A DNA stretch of 64,000 nt from Macrosoma leucophasiata (Eukaryota; Arthropoda; Insecta; Lepidoptera; Hedylidae): the NCBI GenBank assembly GCA_036365455.1, contig JAWQUS010000002.1, positions 5,084,001-5,148,000 of the forward strand, read 5' to 3'. The translations under genes and the position numbers were made by a program. The notes under the pieces are model-generated. The model made no database searches. It worked only from the letters and a program-made list of their open reading frames with translations, and was not told the DNA's origin. Below are positions 31,960 to 43,170 of this stretch, piece by piece. Numbering within the stretch: position 1 is the stretch's first letter; the number at the start of each line of letters is the position of its first letter.

Positions 31960-33248
31960 GGTTGGGGAAAAAGTTTCTTCGCATTTTTTAAGATAACTCA
32001 AAACATTTTTAATATAGTTTATTTAAATTTAACTAAAGTATGTATGTACCATTTTGTTCGATAACCTTTTGCCATCTTGTAGGTAGGGACATGATCCCAT
32101 TGCTATAAACATTTTGGGACTTCTCATCAAAATACCGCGATAAGTGGATTTGGCAGTCCTCTCGTGATGTTAACGTAACATTGCATAAAGAATTCTGAAG
32201 AGACCGAAACAGGTGGAAATCTGAAGGTGCAAGGTCAGGACTATACGGCGGATGCATTAACACCTCCCAGCCAAACTCTCTTAATTTTTGCTGAGTGGCT
32301 ATAGATGTGTGAGGTCTAGCGTTATCATGATGAAACACCTCACCCCTTCTGTTGATCAATTCCGGCCGCTTTCTCGCAACTTCTTGCTTTAATCTCATCA
32401 GTTGTTCGCAGTAGAGTTCAGAATCGTTAGTCCTGCCTGGTGGTAATAGCTCATAATCAATAATGCCCTTCCAATCCCACCACACACACAACATCACCTT
32501 ATTGCGAGTTAAACCGGGTTTCGCCACAGTCTGTGAAGCCTGACCGGCCTTTGACCACGACCTTTTTCGCACGTTCTTGTCGTACGTGATCCACTTTTCA
32601 TCACCAGTTATCAACTTCTTCAAAAATGATTCGGTTTCATTACGTCGTAATAAAGAATCACAAATGAGTACACGGTTCATTAGGTTTCTTTCAGTGAGCT
32701 CGTGAGGTACCCAAATATCGAGCTTTTTTTGTACCCAGCTTTTTTCAAATGCGCCAAAACTGTTTTGTGATCAATTCTCAGTCCTTCAGCTACGTCGTAA
32801 CTAGTGATATGTCGATCTTGCTCCACTTTTTCAAAAATGGCATTCATTTTATCCGTAATAGGGCGACCAGAGCGAGGTGCATCTTTGACATCAAAATTTC
32901 CGGATTGAAAACGCTTAAACCAAATTTGTGCTACTCTCACAGACACTGCACTAGGTCCATAAACATCGCAAATTTTTTTCGCGGCTTGCGTTGCATTTTT
33001 ACCTTTGTTTATTGTTATTGTAGTAAAATTTTAAAATGTATCGAATTTCTTCATTAGATTGACACTCATCTTGACAGTACGAAAAACAAATGAAAATCAC
33101 ACATTTGCCTAATTTGAATTTGGAATTATGTTCTTTAAAATTTTAAGTTTCAATGATACCAAAACCAGCCAGATACAAATAGTACAGCCAAAGAGATTTT
33201 ATTACAAGTTCATACATACTATAATGCGAAAAGACTTTTTCCCCAACC
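31960..33248 (-). mobile_element. mariner element, copy 2
   Basis: 1289 bp between TA dinucleotides (31958-31959, 33249-33250). The inverted ends begin GGTTGGGGAAAAAGT. It is very similar to the copy at 18920-20195 but in opposite orientation. Confidence 0.95.
32033..33073 (-). pseudogene. mariner transposase (broken), copy 2
   Basis: The C-terminal two thirds is open (216 codons, 32680-32033) with T-G-D-E-K-W, H-D-N-A-R-P-H and Y-S-P-D-L-A-P-S-D, all three catalytic aspartates of the D,D34D triad. Upstream, an A-run near 32727-32733 has 7 A where copy 1 has 8, so the frame shifts after K-K-A-G-Y-K-K and W-V-P-H-E-L falls out of frame. The N terminus carries small insertions near 33010-33050, creating a stop shortly after the start. 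The helix-turn-helix region (V-R-V-A-Q-I-W-F-K-R-F) remains at about 32910-32946. It cannot make a complete enzyme. Confidence 0.95.
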
Positions 33249-33250
33249 TA

Positions 33251-33990
33251 TTATTTCAATAGTGATTAATCAGAATTCTAACACTCATATTCTAAGATGT
33301 TACTTGAAACATTGCTTGAGACTCACACTCAGCTTGAGATACTTTATGAGGACACTTCGAATTCCATATTTTTAGTTGTATTTTGACAGTAACTCCTGTG
33401 AGGTAATTGTATGGATTATCATGTAGATAATTCTGAAGATCCATTTTTATAAATTAATATGGACACAAAAAACTTATTCAGCGCAAGAATATGGCGTAAA
33501 TGTAATACTCCTCGAACTAACTTGAAGTTTTCAAGGTAGGTCGTGAGGTACCTTGGAGTTTGACAATTGCTTTCTCAAACGGAGGCAGAATGTCGAGTTG
33601 ACGTTATTAGTTACAACTAAGAATACCAATTCCATTGGGTAAGGTTTAATTATGGTCGAGATTACGACTTAGAATATGGGTGTTAGAGTGTTAGACCAAG
33701 CAGGTATACTTGTCTCATTAGTCGTGTCGTCTCTCTTGGGAAATTAACATGATTTATGCATTTTGTGACTTTAACCTTAATTACGGTGTTACGTGAGACC
33801 AGATAAGCGTTCCAAACTTTGAACGGATGCAATGTGCATTTGTGACGAAAATTGTGAAAGTTGTGAAAGCGTTTAAAGTGGGTTTTGTTAAAATATCACA
33901 ATACTTTGCACTTCCTCGCCGTGGTTTTAGTTTTAATTTTAAATTAGAATATTTTTTATTACCTACACTGCGTGTGCCACGTTGATTATA
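33251..33990. other. unannotated DNA
   Basis: No gene or repeat recognised. Confidence 0.5.
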
Positions 33991-34110
33991 TGTATCTTTA
34001 CGGCAGGTCCCTAACGGGGTAGGTAGAGTGTGGAGCAACAGATATCCCGGTCGTCAGGACCGGGATATCTGTTGCTCCACACCTCACGTGCCTCATCTAT
34101 ATTCATCATT
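33991..34110 (-). repeat. family I copy containing a perfect palindrome
   Basis: TATGTATCTTTACGGCAGGTC and CCCTAACGGGGTAGGTAGAG match family I on -. The 34028-34052 segment is copied in reverse at 34058-34082 (25-bp arms, 5-nt spacer GTCAG), after which family I resumes (CCTCACGTGCCTCATCTA). Confidence 0.8.
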
Positions 34111-34492
34111 CTATTCATACATTCACGCCGATTCCTAAGAATTTTGAACGGCACCATCAGGCAGTACTCGACCTATTTGGTCAGGGTAGGTCAGTCGTGG
34201 TCTTCCTAGGCCTCTGCAACCATCCACATTCGCATTCTAGGTATATCTGTTTCAGCATTTGCATTAAGGTATTAATTACTATTCGGGTATGACTTTCGAT
34301 AGCTTAATTCCGAAGCTAAGATTCGTAATATCACTAGTTTATTTATTTGGACGTATTTTTTATAATTCACATTGTCCTATGTGTTGGTGGATGTGCCAAT
34401 ACATTTATAGATATGACTTCAAAAGACTCCAATATTTAAGGTTTAACTTATAATAGGCATATTTAGTGTCATTCTTATCGATGATAGCTTAA
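34111..34492. other. unannotated DNA
   Basis: No feature recognised. Confidence 0.5.
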
Positions 34493-34850
34493 ATGCCTCA
34501 GTAGCCTAGTGGTAGCAGGCCACTATTACTACGCTGAGGTCCTGGGTTCGATTCCCGGGTAGGGGGTTATCAGAGAAAATGGTGTAAAGTCCTTTATCCC
34601 TGGTTTTATTGGGATTTTTCATTTTCTGGAATGTTCCCGTACTGGGAACATTCCAGAAAATGAAAAACTCGAAGTTTGGTTATGTGCCCGGAGATGTCGA
34701 CAGGCTCTCCACCTGTTGACATCTCTCTCTCTCCACATGGGCCAAAACGTAACCGGCGAATCGTGGGTGTTTGCATGTATGCTTGAATGCATGCATTTAC
34801 CTCTGCCTACCCCTTGGGGGATTACAGACGTGAAGTTACGTTACGTTTCT
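34493..34850 (+). repeat. tRNA-derived SINE family B, copy 6, with snap-back palindrome
   Basis: Full head (GCCTCAGTAGCCTAGTGGTA, B-box GGGTTCGATTCCCGGG) and 3' end (GGGGGATTACAGACGTGAAG). Inside, 34615-34638 is repeated in inverted form at 34644-34667 (24-bp arms, 5-nt spacer GTACT); family B has no such sequence elsewhere. Confidence 0.85.
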
Positions 34851-36440
34851 TATCGATGTGCAAGTTACAATAAGTTAGCGGTGTTTAAATGTTTGCTCCG
34901 TCGTTGCCTAGACGCGAGACGTCGCGTCGTACCGAAATATTAATTTTCTAGACATCAAAACTTCTAGAGATTCCGCCTTTGTTGTCAGGTAATCTATATT
35001 TGTGGCTTGCGTCGATTCAGTGGTTAATTAACGTTTTGGGATTTTGAGAAAATGGTAATAAGGGGGGTCGGAGTTCCGAATAAAATTTGTTTACGGGACC
35101 GCGTTACGCAATCAAGTGGGGGTCATTCGGTCCGCGCCCAAAAGTCGCACCCGCGAAGTGGAGAACAGTCATATCCTATCGATTTGTTAAGATGGCGTGC
35201 GCGGGGGTCGCGCGGGCATGTGCGGCGAGGGGAGGGGTGAGGAGCAGGGTGGGCGGGGGCCGCAGCCTCCCGGCGCAGCGTGCAGCGCTTGCACCTGCCC
35301 GTATCGCAGCCGTAACCACGCGACACACTAGCGACATGGCACCGCACGCCACCGACCGCACGAACCTTCAACCTTGGCATGCGTACACTGCTCATCACCT
35401 TTATTTTATAGAGCTTTTTCTTGTATATGAAGAAATGATGTACTGCAATTGTTACATAAGTTGTTGATTACGTTGTTATACTTGCCATTAGCTTTATTTC
35501 TGAAAATATAAAAGTCTTCATCAATCTACAGTTGTTTTCTTGGAAATACGTGTCCTTCATATAGAAGGTATACGGAGTCCTATTTGAAATTATTGTCTAC
35601 ATTCACAATATAGACGCAATTCAAACAAACAACTCGCAATTCTTAAATCGTCAAAAAAATATTAAATCGATAGGTATAAAAACTATTTCATTGTGTTATA
35701 TAATAGCATACAAAAGACCGGTTAGATAAGTTTCGTTAAACTAAACTAGCAATTATGGAATGACTTGCAATTGCAGTCATCACGTTTAAAATCTCAGATC
35801 TATAAATACAATCTACGGGAGATGGAGTTGATGAATCGAATAAAACTAGACTAACAAAATGTGTCGCACTACTAAAAAATAATAAATTTATTTATTCTTT
35901 CAATGTACCTATTTTAAAACGATGATTCACAAACGGATATATAGTATATCCAGTAATATGAATAGATGGAACTGGCTCATCTAGTGTAAACTATTCAACA
36001 TTAAGTTAGGTCATGGTATATTTCAAAGGTAAACATCGTGCGCTTGTGTTTCTCTCCCCTCGGGGCTTAGCTTGATCGACAACAGCTACTCCAAAATCGT
36101 GGTTCGCTACGAACCGTGATTGTTACACGAAATGTTGTGTATACTTACCTATGTTATTAACATCTGCTTGAGTGTTCCCTTTAAATTTAATTATCCATCG
36201 AAATTGAATAAAACGCCATTTTAGAGATTTTTAAGAAAACAAAAGATTAACGTTTTATTTAAAGAAAAATATATTTCACAAGCATGTGTTAATGCGAAAT
36301 AATATAAAACAAAAGATTTACGATTCAGATTTTAAGTTATTATAGTAATAAAAAACTTTTCTGTGTTGGCATCCTAGGATTGTGGTAATGATTCGATAAT
36401 GTAAATAGACTATATACTACAAGATGTATTATTATTCAGC
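34851..36440. other. unannotated, containing a GC-rich island
   Basis: 35060-35390 is strongly CpG-rich (AAGATGGCGTGCGCGGGGGT and GGTGGGCGGGGGCCGCAGCC). It carries a 126-codon open frame (35087-35467 +) of Arg/Ala-rich composition with no motif. It may be a promoter-like island. The AT-rich remainder shows nothing. Confidence 0.35.
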
Positions 36441-36451
36441 ACGTTGAAAGG

Positions 36452-36895
36452 AGCAGTATCCCCATTTGGAATACTGCTCTCATCTTTGGGCGGGAGCCCC
36501 TAAATACCAGCTCGGTTCCCTTGACTCCATTCAAAAACGTGCCATTCGAATCGTCAACGACCCAGGAATCTGCTGATCGACTCGAAAATCTGAGTCTGCG
36601 CAGAGACTTCGGTTGTCTGTGCATCTTCTACCGCCTTTACAATAATTAATGCTCTGAACTCTTCGTTCTGGTGCCATCGTCTCCATTCCTTTATCGTACC
36701 ACCCGCCGATGAGTGAAGTTCCACCCGCACAGATAGGACACCTGGCAGTGCTCAACAGCCCAATTCTCGCGTTCATTCCTGCCCAGAACGTGCAATTTGT
36801 GGAACGAACTTCCATCTGAGGTGTTCCCCCGGCGCTACAAAATGGGGTTCTTCGAAACAGACGTCAAAATTTTCCACCAAGATCAAGCTTTGCAA
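36452..36895 (+). pseudogene. CR1/Jockey-like LINE fragment, C-terminal RT
   Basis: Reading + in shifting frames gives H-L-E-Y-C-S-H-L-W-A-G-A-P-K-Y-Q-L-G, I-R-I-V-N-D-P-G, L-R-R-D-F-G-C-L-C-I-F-Y-R-L-Y, then F-L-P-R-T-C-N-L-W-N-E-L-P and Y-K-M-G-F-F-E. It is the same family as 21114-22145, truncated at both ends with stops and indels. Confidence 0.75.
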
Positions 36896-36897
36896 GT

Positions 36898-37050
36898 TAT
36901 TCCTTTTTTTTATGTAATGAACGTAGCAAACAAGCATTTACTCAGGGGTGGCAACACCACCATGTTGCCACCCCTGAGACCTTAGTTGTTATGTCTCTGT
37001 GCTAGTTCATACGGGGTCATACATACCTATCCTGTCACGATTATAATGTA
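36898..37050 (-). repeat. SINE-like family C fragment (copy 9) with palindrome
   Basis: GTAGCAAACAAGCATTTACTC (reversed tail) leads to a perfect 16-bp inverted repeat: 36941-36956 against 36963-36978, 6-nt spacer. The middle block TGAGACCTTAGTTGTTATGTC follows. Confidence 0.65.
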
Positions 37051-37094
37051 TTGGAGACACTTGAATTGCGTTTTTCTTTTTGTGTATTTGTTAA

Positions 37095-37385
37095 ACTGCC
37101 TCAGTAGCTTAGTTGGCAAAACTGGTGGTAGAGCTCCAGTGACGGAGCTCGAGGGCGTAGGCACCACAGCATTAGCTAATATACTTGCCGCTAAATGGTA
37201 GTGTTCCGGTCAGGTGGTAATGTACGACCCCGTAATTTCCGGAACAGAGGCATAACATCGTAGGCCTCAGGAGTGGTAACGCATCTGCATTTTGAACTTG
37301 GTCTTTGTGTGGGTGTACGTAGGCAACAGTCATCACTTAACATCAATGTGAACTGCAAGCTTGTTTGCCACTTCCAAAACTTAAA
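37095..37385 (+). repeat. SINE-like family C, copy 10, with A-box-like head
   Basis: Full copy. Uniquely, CTGCCTCAGTAGCTTAGTTG (A-box-like TAGCTTAGTTGG) directly precedes GGTGGTAGAGCTCCAGTGAC, which hints at a tRNA-derived 5' end for the family. Confidence 0.7.
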
Positions 37386-38709
37386 AAAAAAACACTCAGT
37401 GGTCGCAACATGGTCAACATAGTGCAATTGTAGCGGTTCATAGATGTGAGGTTGCCTTAGTGACGCTTTATTGGATAAGAAAGTAACATGCAATCCTTGT
37501 AATACCTACAACGTCCACAATATCGTAAGCTAACTGCGGAATAAATTTAAAAATAAATACACATCAGTTGCATAAGCCGTAGTTAGCTGCGTACGCAAAC
37601 CGGGCTTTCAGTGAAATCTTCGGGTGACCCCCGACCGCGGCCCGGTCCCCGGTGGCCGCGACTGGGTCTCAAGGTCGTGCCAAGTGGACCGTAAGGAACA
37701 CTAGCCTCCGTCACTTTCAACCACCCTGACTCCTCGCATCCCGCCTACAAAAACATTCCACCAAGGTCAAAATTGTCAATTTATTCCGCTCGTTTAATTG
37801 AAATGCGGGGATGATCATGATTTCTTTGAGATGCGGACTTTTGAATGTCATATTCTTTTTGCTTTAATATCGACATGGCTGCGGATGCCATTGTGACGTT
37901 GCTTTTATCGTAATGAAATTTTCTAAGGGGGCACTTTTTAGGGTACCGTAGCCTACAAGGCACCCTTGTAGTTTTGCCAATTCCGTCTATCCGCAGCTAT
38001 GCTTGGATGCTCTTAGTATGTACTAGAAAGCTGTAGTAGTATGTTAAAGTTTAAATTGAAACTTTTATTGCGGTTGAGTACCTACCTATATACATTTTAA
38101 ACAGACGTTATTCGATTAATGTCTGTTTTGGGTCGCATGGCTACAAGAAACATTTATAGTATTTAAAAAATATTGCGATCTTTAGAAAACCATTTTTCGA
38201 TTAAAGGTTCTGTTTGTGAAAAACTCAAACAAGTGCATATCAACAAAACTCATGATTCGAATTAAAATTAAAAAGATATCAACATTATACTTTAATAACA
38301 ACCTAACAATAACGGGCATCCTGACCATAATACATACTGGGAATTATCATTAGATAAAACAATCAAGTAGGCACAAGTCCGCGAGGATCGCTTCAGCTTG
38401 TATAAAGAATCGATTTATTAGAACTAAACAAACTTCGCAACGTCCGCGTCGAGTAGATTGCTCAGGGTGTGCTATATATCCCGCCTTCAAACAGGCCTAC
38501 ACAAATTGCAGTCCCGTTTAAAGGAGTAAAATACCTCCCAAGAGAACAAATCGCAAATTTGGGCTCGGTACGCTTCATCCCGCCATATTGCCCGTAAGTA
38601 TAAAAGCTCTAGTATTTTAGATCACTGGGGACCCCTTGTCTAACACTCTAGAACTTTTCGACCGGTATTAAACAAAGGTGATGCAAATATTCAGGTCGTT
38701 GTTCAAAAG
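37386..38709. other. unannotated, with GC-rich patch and GGTACCGTAG repeat
   Basis: 37600-37740 is GC-rich (GACCGCGGCCCGGTCCCCGG). At about 37937, TTTTTAGGGTACCGTAGCCTA starts a fragment of the dispersed GGTTCCGTAG-type repeat. No gene is seen. Confidence 0.4.
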
Positions 38710-39030
38710 CATACAGCAACACGGGCCACCGGCCTCGGCGGACCGGAGGGGAGTAGCCATATGCAGGCTTTCCCCTCTGTCAAAGTACAAGCCCAAATGG
38801 GCCTATGCCTGTCGCCAGAAGTTTAAATATGTTCGTGAAATGGTATAAGTATTTTGTTAAAGTCAAGGTGTGAGTTTCGCGGTAATAGATGATTTTTGTA
38901 GTGTGTGTGTGTCACACGTATTTCCCCCAGCAAACAATAACAGACTGTTTTGCATCGATAATAAATGCTATGGCTACCCTCCGATCCGCCGTCATCCGCC
39001 GCGGCGGCCGGTGCCCCGCGTTGCTCTATG
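38710..39030 (+). mobile_element. TIR element family E, copy 5
   Basis: CATACAGCAAC..GTTGCTCTATG with an exact 8-bp target duplication TTCAAAAG (38702-38709, 39031-39038). It is non-coding inside with a (TG)n run. Confidence 0.9.
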
Positions 39031-39038
39031 TTCAAAAG

Positions 39039-39934
39039 CGTTGTTCATACAACTCTTACTTCAAATTTATTGTCCATCAATTTATTCCTTAAAAATACAT
39101 TCTGATGAAAAGGACATTATTTGTCTGCATATAAACATTTAAGTAAGTCACAAACTATCGATTTGCCTAATTTCATCGAAATCAGTTTTTGTGAGATTGG
39201 ATTGAACTTTCACATTTATCTTCTTGTAGGATAGATAGGATTAACATTCATAACTCTATATTACAAACCAGTCAAATATCTTCAAATTAGCGGCATGAAT
39301 CAGATTTTCTAAATTTGTTGCTTTTCATATCCTATCTTACCTAAAAAGATCTGCTAACCATAGTCGACTGAGACGTCTGAGACCAACCGCTGTGCGAGCT
39401 TCGTATAAAAAATAAATTAGCCTTCATGTATCGATGCCATAAGTCGATTCCAGCAACAAGTGAAGTTTTCGCGGCTTGTCGCCGATTAATAGTAGCATTA
39501 TCGTTGCGGAAAACATAGCCCGGTTTATATTATAATGATAATGAACCACCGCGGCCGCAACGCTAGATCAGTTATTGGACGATTGACCACACGCTAAAAG
39601 TGCAAAACGTACAAATTACACACGCAAATTTGAACCTTATGTTAACATAGTAAGTATTTGTTGAAACAACAATTCATGTTTGCATCCTGGTTAACCGTTG
39701 TTTAAACAACAAATTGATAGTAATTTTGTTCATTGACATTACAAGATTACTTGAGTTAGCCCTTCGTTAAAATACTTTCTAAGAAAATCAAATATTGATC
39801 TAGTGTTGACAACAAAAGGAAATTATTTATGATCACGACTTCTGTATTTGTACATTCTGCTATTGCGAATTTAATGCTTGGCGTGTTTCGTATTTGGATG
39901 TTGCATTCCATTGATAGAACGAAAGATTAATGAA
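39039..39934. other. unannotated AT-rich DNA
   Basis: No gene or repeat recognised. Confidence 0.5.
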
Positions 39935-40175
39935 GAAAATCAACCAAATAATGGCGGCCAAACAATTCCAATAGGGCGATAGTAAATTATATAATTACGT
40001 GAGATGCGCAACCAAGCGTCCCGCGATAAAACTATCGCCTCTGCGATCGCCAATCCGCCTGCCCAGGGTGGCGATTATGGCATATTCTTCCTTTATGATG
40101 CATAACACAACACTTTTGTGCGTCTTTATCCAGCAGTGAACGTCTTTTGGCTGAAGTGAGTGATGCGCAAACAGC
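39935..40175 (+). repeat. retroposon family F, copy 3
   Basis: AATGGCGGCCAAACAATTCC, CTGCGATCGCCAATCCGCC and GGTGGCGATTATGGCATATT, then the tail ATCCAGCAGTGAACGTCTTT and GGCTGAAGTGAGTGATG. Confidence 0.55.
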
Positions 40176-40853
40176 ATCAATGCTACCTTAGAATTTGACA
40201 GTGTTATTTATTTCCCGGATTCACATTTGAGGCAAATTTAACTATGTACTATTAAAGACGCTGTAGTTTCCACTGCTCTGCATACACCACGTAAGAATTG
40301 TCATTGTTGGGGATAAACTTAGAGTTTTGGAATGCTATCCATATATAACGGTGGCCCGTATCAGATTGAATATCGATGCTCCACAAGGTGAAAGCTTCAA
40401 AGTTTCAATGTACTCTGGATAACTACCGCTAAGTCACCGAATTCCCACATCCGACTGTCGTTTTCCTTCACTTGTAAGAACCGCCTCGGGGTGATAGTGA
40501 AGTAGTTAATTTTTCTGTCCACTTTTTCCTTTAAATCTTTATACTATAACTAGATTATACCCTCGACTTCGTTCGTGAAATACAAAAAGGTCATCCCCTA
40601 TTTTTCACCATTTACTCATAGGATTGAACAAAATATCTGATAAGTGTATGTATCATTATTTATAATGATGTATTAAATATTTTTTTATTTGTACAAATGT
40701 GCACCCCTTATTTCACCATCTTAGGAAAGAAGAAAGGCATTTCGAATAAATATTTTTATTACTCTTAAAAACATTAAAATTTAATGTAAACAAAATCAGT
40801 CTGTCAGGGAATTAGTATATTTTCATTTTAAATACAGATTTTGTTAACGTACA
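40176..40853. other. non-repetitive DNA upstream of candidate exon
   Basis: It includes a small Helitron-like end near 40550-40620 (CTAGATTATACCCTCGACTT). It ends with a possible splice acceptor TTTAAATACAG at 40836 and a stop in the exon frame (TAA at 40845). Confidence 0.4.
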
Positions 40854-40974
40854 ATGAATGTTACAGTGGCCCAGTCAGAAGACTCGCCGGTCGCGATGAA
40901 GTTGAAGAAAATATGCCTTAAGACGCCCATAGGCGAGGAACAGGCGGCACAGGCAGTCCTCGACCCCGCACTAG
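40854..40974 (+). CDS. candidate host coding exon (first coding exon?), unrecognised
   Basis: From ATG at 40854 the frame runs 40 codons and one base into a strong donor, CTAG|GTGAGC, at 40974/40975. The peptide starts M-N-V-T-V-A-Q-S-E-D and includes M-K-L-K-K-I-C-L-K-T-P-I-G-E-E-Q-A. GC content rises sharply only across these codons, and the surroundings are AT-rich and non-repetitive. An acceptor (AAATACAG) at 40836 would give an exon of 17 nt leader plus start codon; ACAATG is a reasonable insect start context. An in-frame TAA at 40845 supports ATG as the start unless an acceptor at 40866 (GTTACAG) is used. I do not recognise the protein. A chance frame cannot be excluded, and the next exon was not found. 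Confidence 0.5.
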
Positions 40975-41109
40975 GTGAGCATAGAGTATAGAATTGCACA
41001 TTGAACTAGTTATGTCATATTTATATTAGTAGGGTTGCTAATATTATGAAATCTTGTTTTTTTTCCAGAATCTTTAAATAATTAATGTAATGTAAATGTA
41101 TAGGTAACA
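40975..41109. other. putative intron start
   Basis: AT-rich sequence after the donor of the candidate exon; nothing else seen. Confidence 0.3.
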
Positions 41110-41345
41110 AAAAAATAATCGAGGCAACTGCAGTAGTGCAACTACTACGCTGGGATCCTGGGTTCGATCCTCGGGTCGGAGGCGGAGGATAAATAAGTAC
41201 TTTTGGATATTCACCATTTTTCGAAAGTTTATGTGCCCGAAGATGTCTATAGGTTCGCCACCTATTACATGGGACAAAATGTAACAGGTGAATCGTGGGT
41301 GTTTGCATGTATGCTTGAATGTACGCATATACCTCTACCCAAGAT
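41110..41345 (+). repeat. SINE family B, copy 7 (decayed)
   Basis: GTGCAACTACTACGCTGGGA, B-box TGGGTTCGATCCTCGGG, ACATGGGACAAAATGTAACA and CATGTATGCTTGAATGTACGC. The 3' end is truncated. Confidence 0.65.
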
Positions 41346-41885
41346 GTCATTCATTCATTATGATAGAACATATTATTTAATACGATTCAAACTTACCCTT
41401 CTCTGACTTCTTTGAGTTTGAGTAGCTAATATCTACACAAAATAAATAATTTGATTGTACAACCTTCGTGTAAAGGTAGAAGTCCTAAGTCCGTATTATA
41501 ATGAAATTAAACAATGTAACGTTCTAGAAATATAAAATGTTCGTTATAGTTTTCCTGTTAGCATTACGTCTGCACTTTTTTCGCTATTTCTTTTTCTATG
41601 TTTTATTTAGTAAGGACGAATTGTCGATTTTCTGGCTATTCTTCCTAATTGTAATTGTACCTACTACCCTAACTAAATACTACATAATAATTGTAAACAA
41701 CTTCAAAACTACAGGAACAAATCGTTAGTCATTAATTGTAATAAAGACTATAATAATGTTTCAATTTATAAAAACTTTAATATCGTATATTCAATTCTTT
41801 TAACTTGTATTCAAAAATTGTTTTATATTATTTCGCATTAACACATGCTTGTGAATTTTTTTTTGAAGAAAAATGGAAAGAAAAA
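41346..41885. other. unannotated AT-rich DNA
   Basis: No gene recognised; the small frame at 41537-41728 is low complexity. Confidence 0.45.
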
Positions 41886-42064
41886 ATTGACTTCAGGCGA
41901 GACTCGAACTCGCGGCCACTGGGAATCTAGTCCAGCCGCTCTTCCAACTGAGCTACCGAAGTCCTGCCCGATTTGTCAAATCTTTGCTGCTGCCACCATA
42001 AGGCAATGCAATAAATGTGAAGGAAAGATTTGACAAATCGGGCAGGACTTCGGTAGCTCAGTTG
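41886..42064 (-). repeat. SINE family G, copy 2, with 41-bp inverted duplication
   Basis: The head GACTTCAGGCGAGACTCGAAC..AGCTACCGAAGTC on - matches 7525-7601 (A-box TAGCTCAGTTGG, T-arm GCGAG/CTCGC). 41945-41985 is repeated exactly in reverse at 42024-42064 with a 38-nt spacer, so part of the head and body occurs twice, face to face. Confidence 0.75.
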
Positions 42065-42411
42065 TATTCAATGATGAATTATTTAAGGTGATTAATTGGA
42101 TGAGGATTAATGCTGTATTGCTTTTAATCTCTTCGTAAATAAGCCATTCTTTCTAGTAACAAGTAAAGGATAAAAAATGGTTATTGTGGGTTATCCCTAA
42201 GAGAGAGATAGGTACCTATACAATCGCGAACTTTACTGTAGAACTTTTTATGGTGTACAATACTGTAGTACATAATTTTGATCTTTCTCATACGGTTCGG
42301 CCAGCGTTTGCAATGTTAGCGCAAAATAATGTTTACTTATTTCCGACATCACGACATCACATTAGAAACCTCTAAAATCATCAGTTTTTTTTCTACTGTA
42401 AATGATATTTT
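42065..42411. other. unannotated DNA
   Basis: No feature recognised. Confidence 0.5.
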
Positions 42412-42612
42412 GACGACCCGGTTAGTCCAGCGGTGTGAAACCATCGTTTGATTCGTAGGGTCGCGGGTTCGATCCCCGCACTGGGACAAATATTTGTATG
42501 GCCTACAGATATTTGTTTCGGATCTGGGTGTTTGTGTATGTGTTGTATGTGTACAACGGCACCCACGACACAGGTTTATACCTACTGTGGGGCTGTGAGT
42601 GTAAGCGTATTT
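42412..42612 (+). repeat. tRNA-derived SINE family A, copy 5
   Basis: GACGACCCGGTTAGTCCAGC head, B-box GGGTTCGATCCCCGCACTGG, full body and tail GTAAGCGTATTTTATTTTTA. One of the best preserved A copies. Confidence 0.85.
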
Positions 42613-42862
42613 TATTTTTATTTTTTTTTTACTCTTGAATACTCCATCAAACCGCGACAAAATGCGTTGCATAGTTTAAGTCATCTAAGCATACATATCA
42701 TTATGGACAGACAAACGGAAAGCGACTTTGTTTTATACTATGTAGTGACAACCTGTAACCTCACTCTAATTTCGCACGCAGCCAAGCTTGCGGTTCATAT
42801 TGGTGGTAGGTTCTACATGGAGTTCCTACAACCATGCTACAACCTAAGGTCATTGACACAAA
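42613..42862. other. unannotated DNA between SINEs
   Basis: Nothing recognised. Confidence 0.4.
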
Positions 42863-43170
42863 ATGTAACTTCACGCCTGTAATCCCCGAAGGGGTAGGCA
42901 GAGGTAAATGCATGCATTCAAGCATACATGCAAACACCTACGATTCGCCGGTTACGTTTTGGCCCATGTAACAGGTGGCGAGCCTGTTGACATCTCCGGG
43001 CACATTACCAAACTTTGAGGTACTGGGAAATTTCCAGAAAATGGAAAAATCCAAATAGAACCAGAGATAAAGGCTTTTTCACCATTATCTATGATAACCC
43101 CCTACCCGGGAATCGAACCCAGGACCTCAGCTTAGTAGTAGTGGCCTGCTACCACTAGGCTACCGAGGCA
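42863..43170 (-). repeat. tRNA-derived SINE family B, copy 8
   Basis: Near-complete reversed copy: AACTTCACGCCTGTAATCCC at the left, CACCATTATCTATGATAACC, then the head GGAATCGAACCCAGGACC..CACTAGGCTACCGAGGCAG at the right. Confidence 0.85.

Noticed and set aside
35087..35467. 126-codon frame in a GC-rich island
   Set aside because: Arg/Ala-rich composition explained by CpG content; frames are open on both strands; no motif or splice evidence.
42448..42882. 144-codon frame
   Set aside because: The first third is SINE family A and the end runs into SINE B; not a gene.
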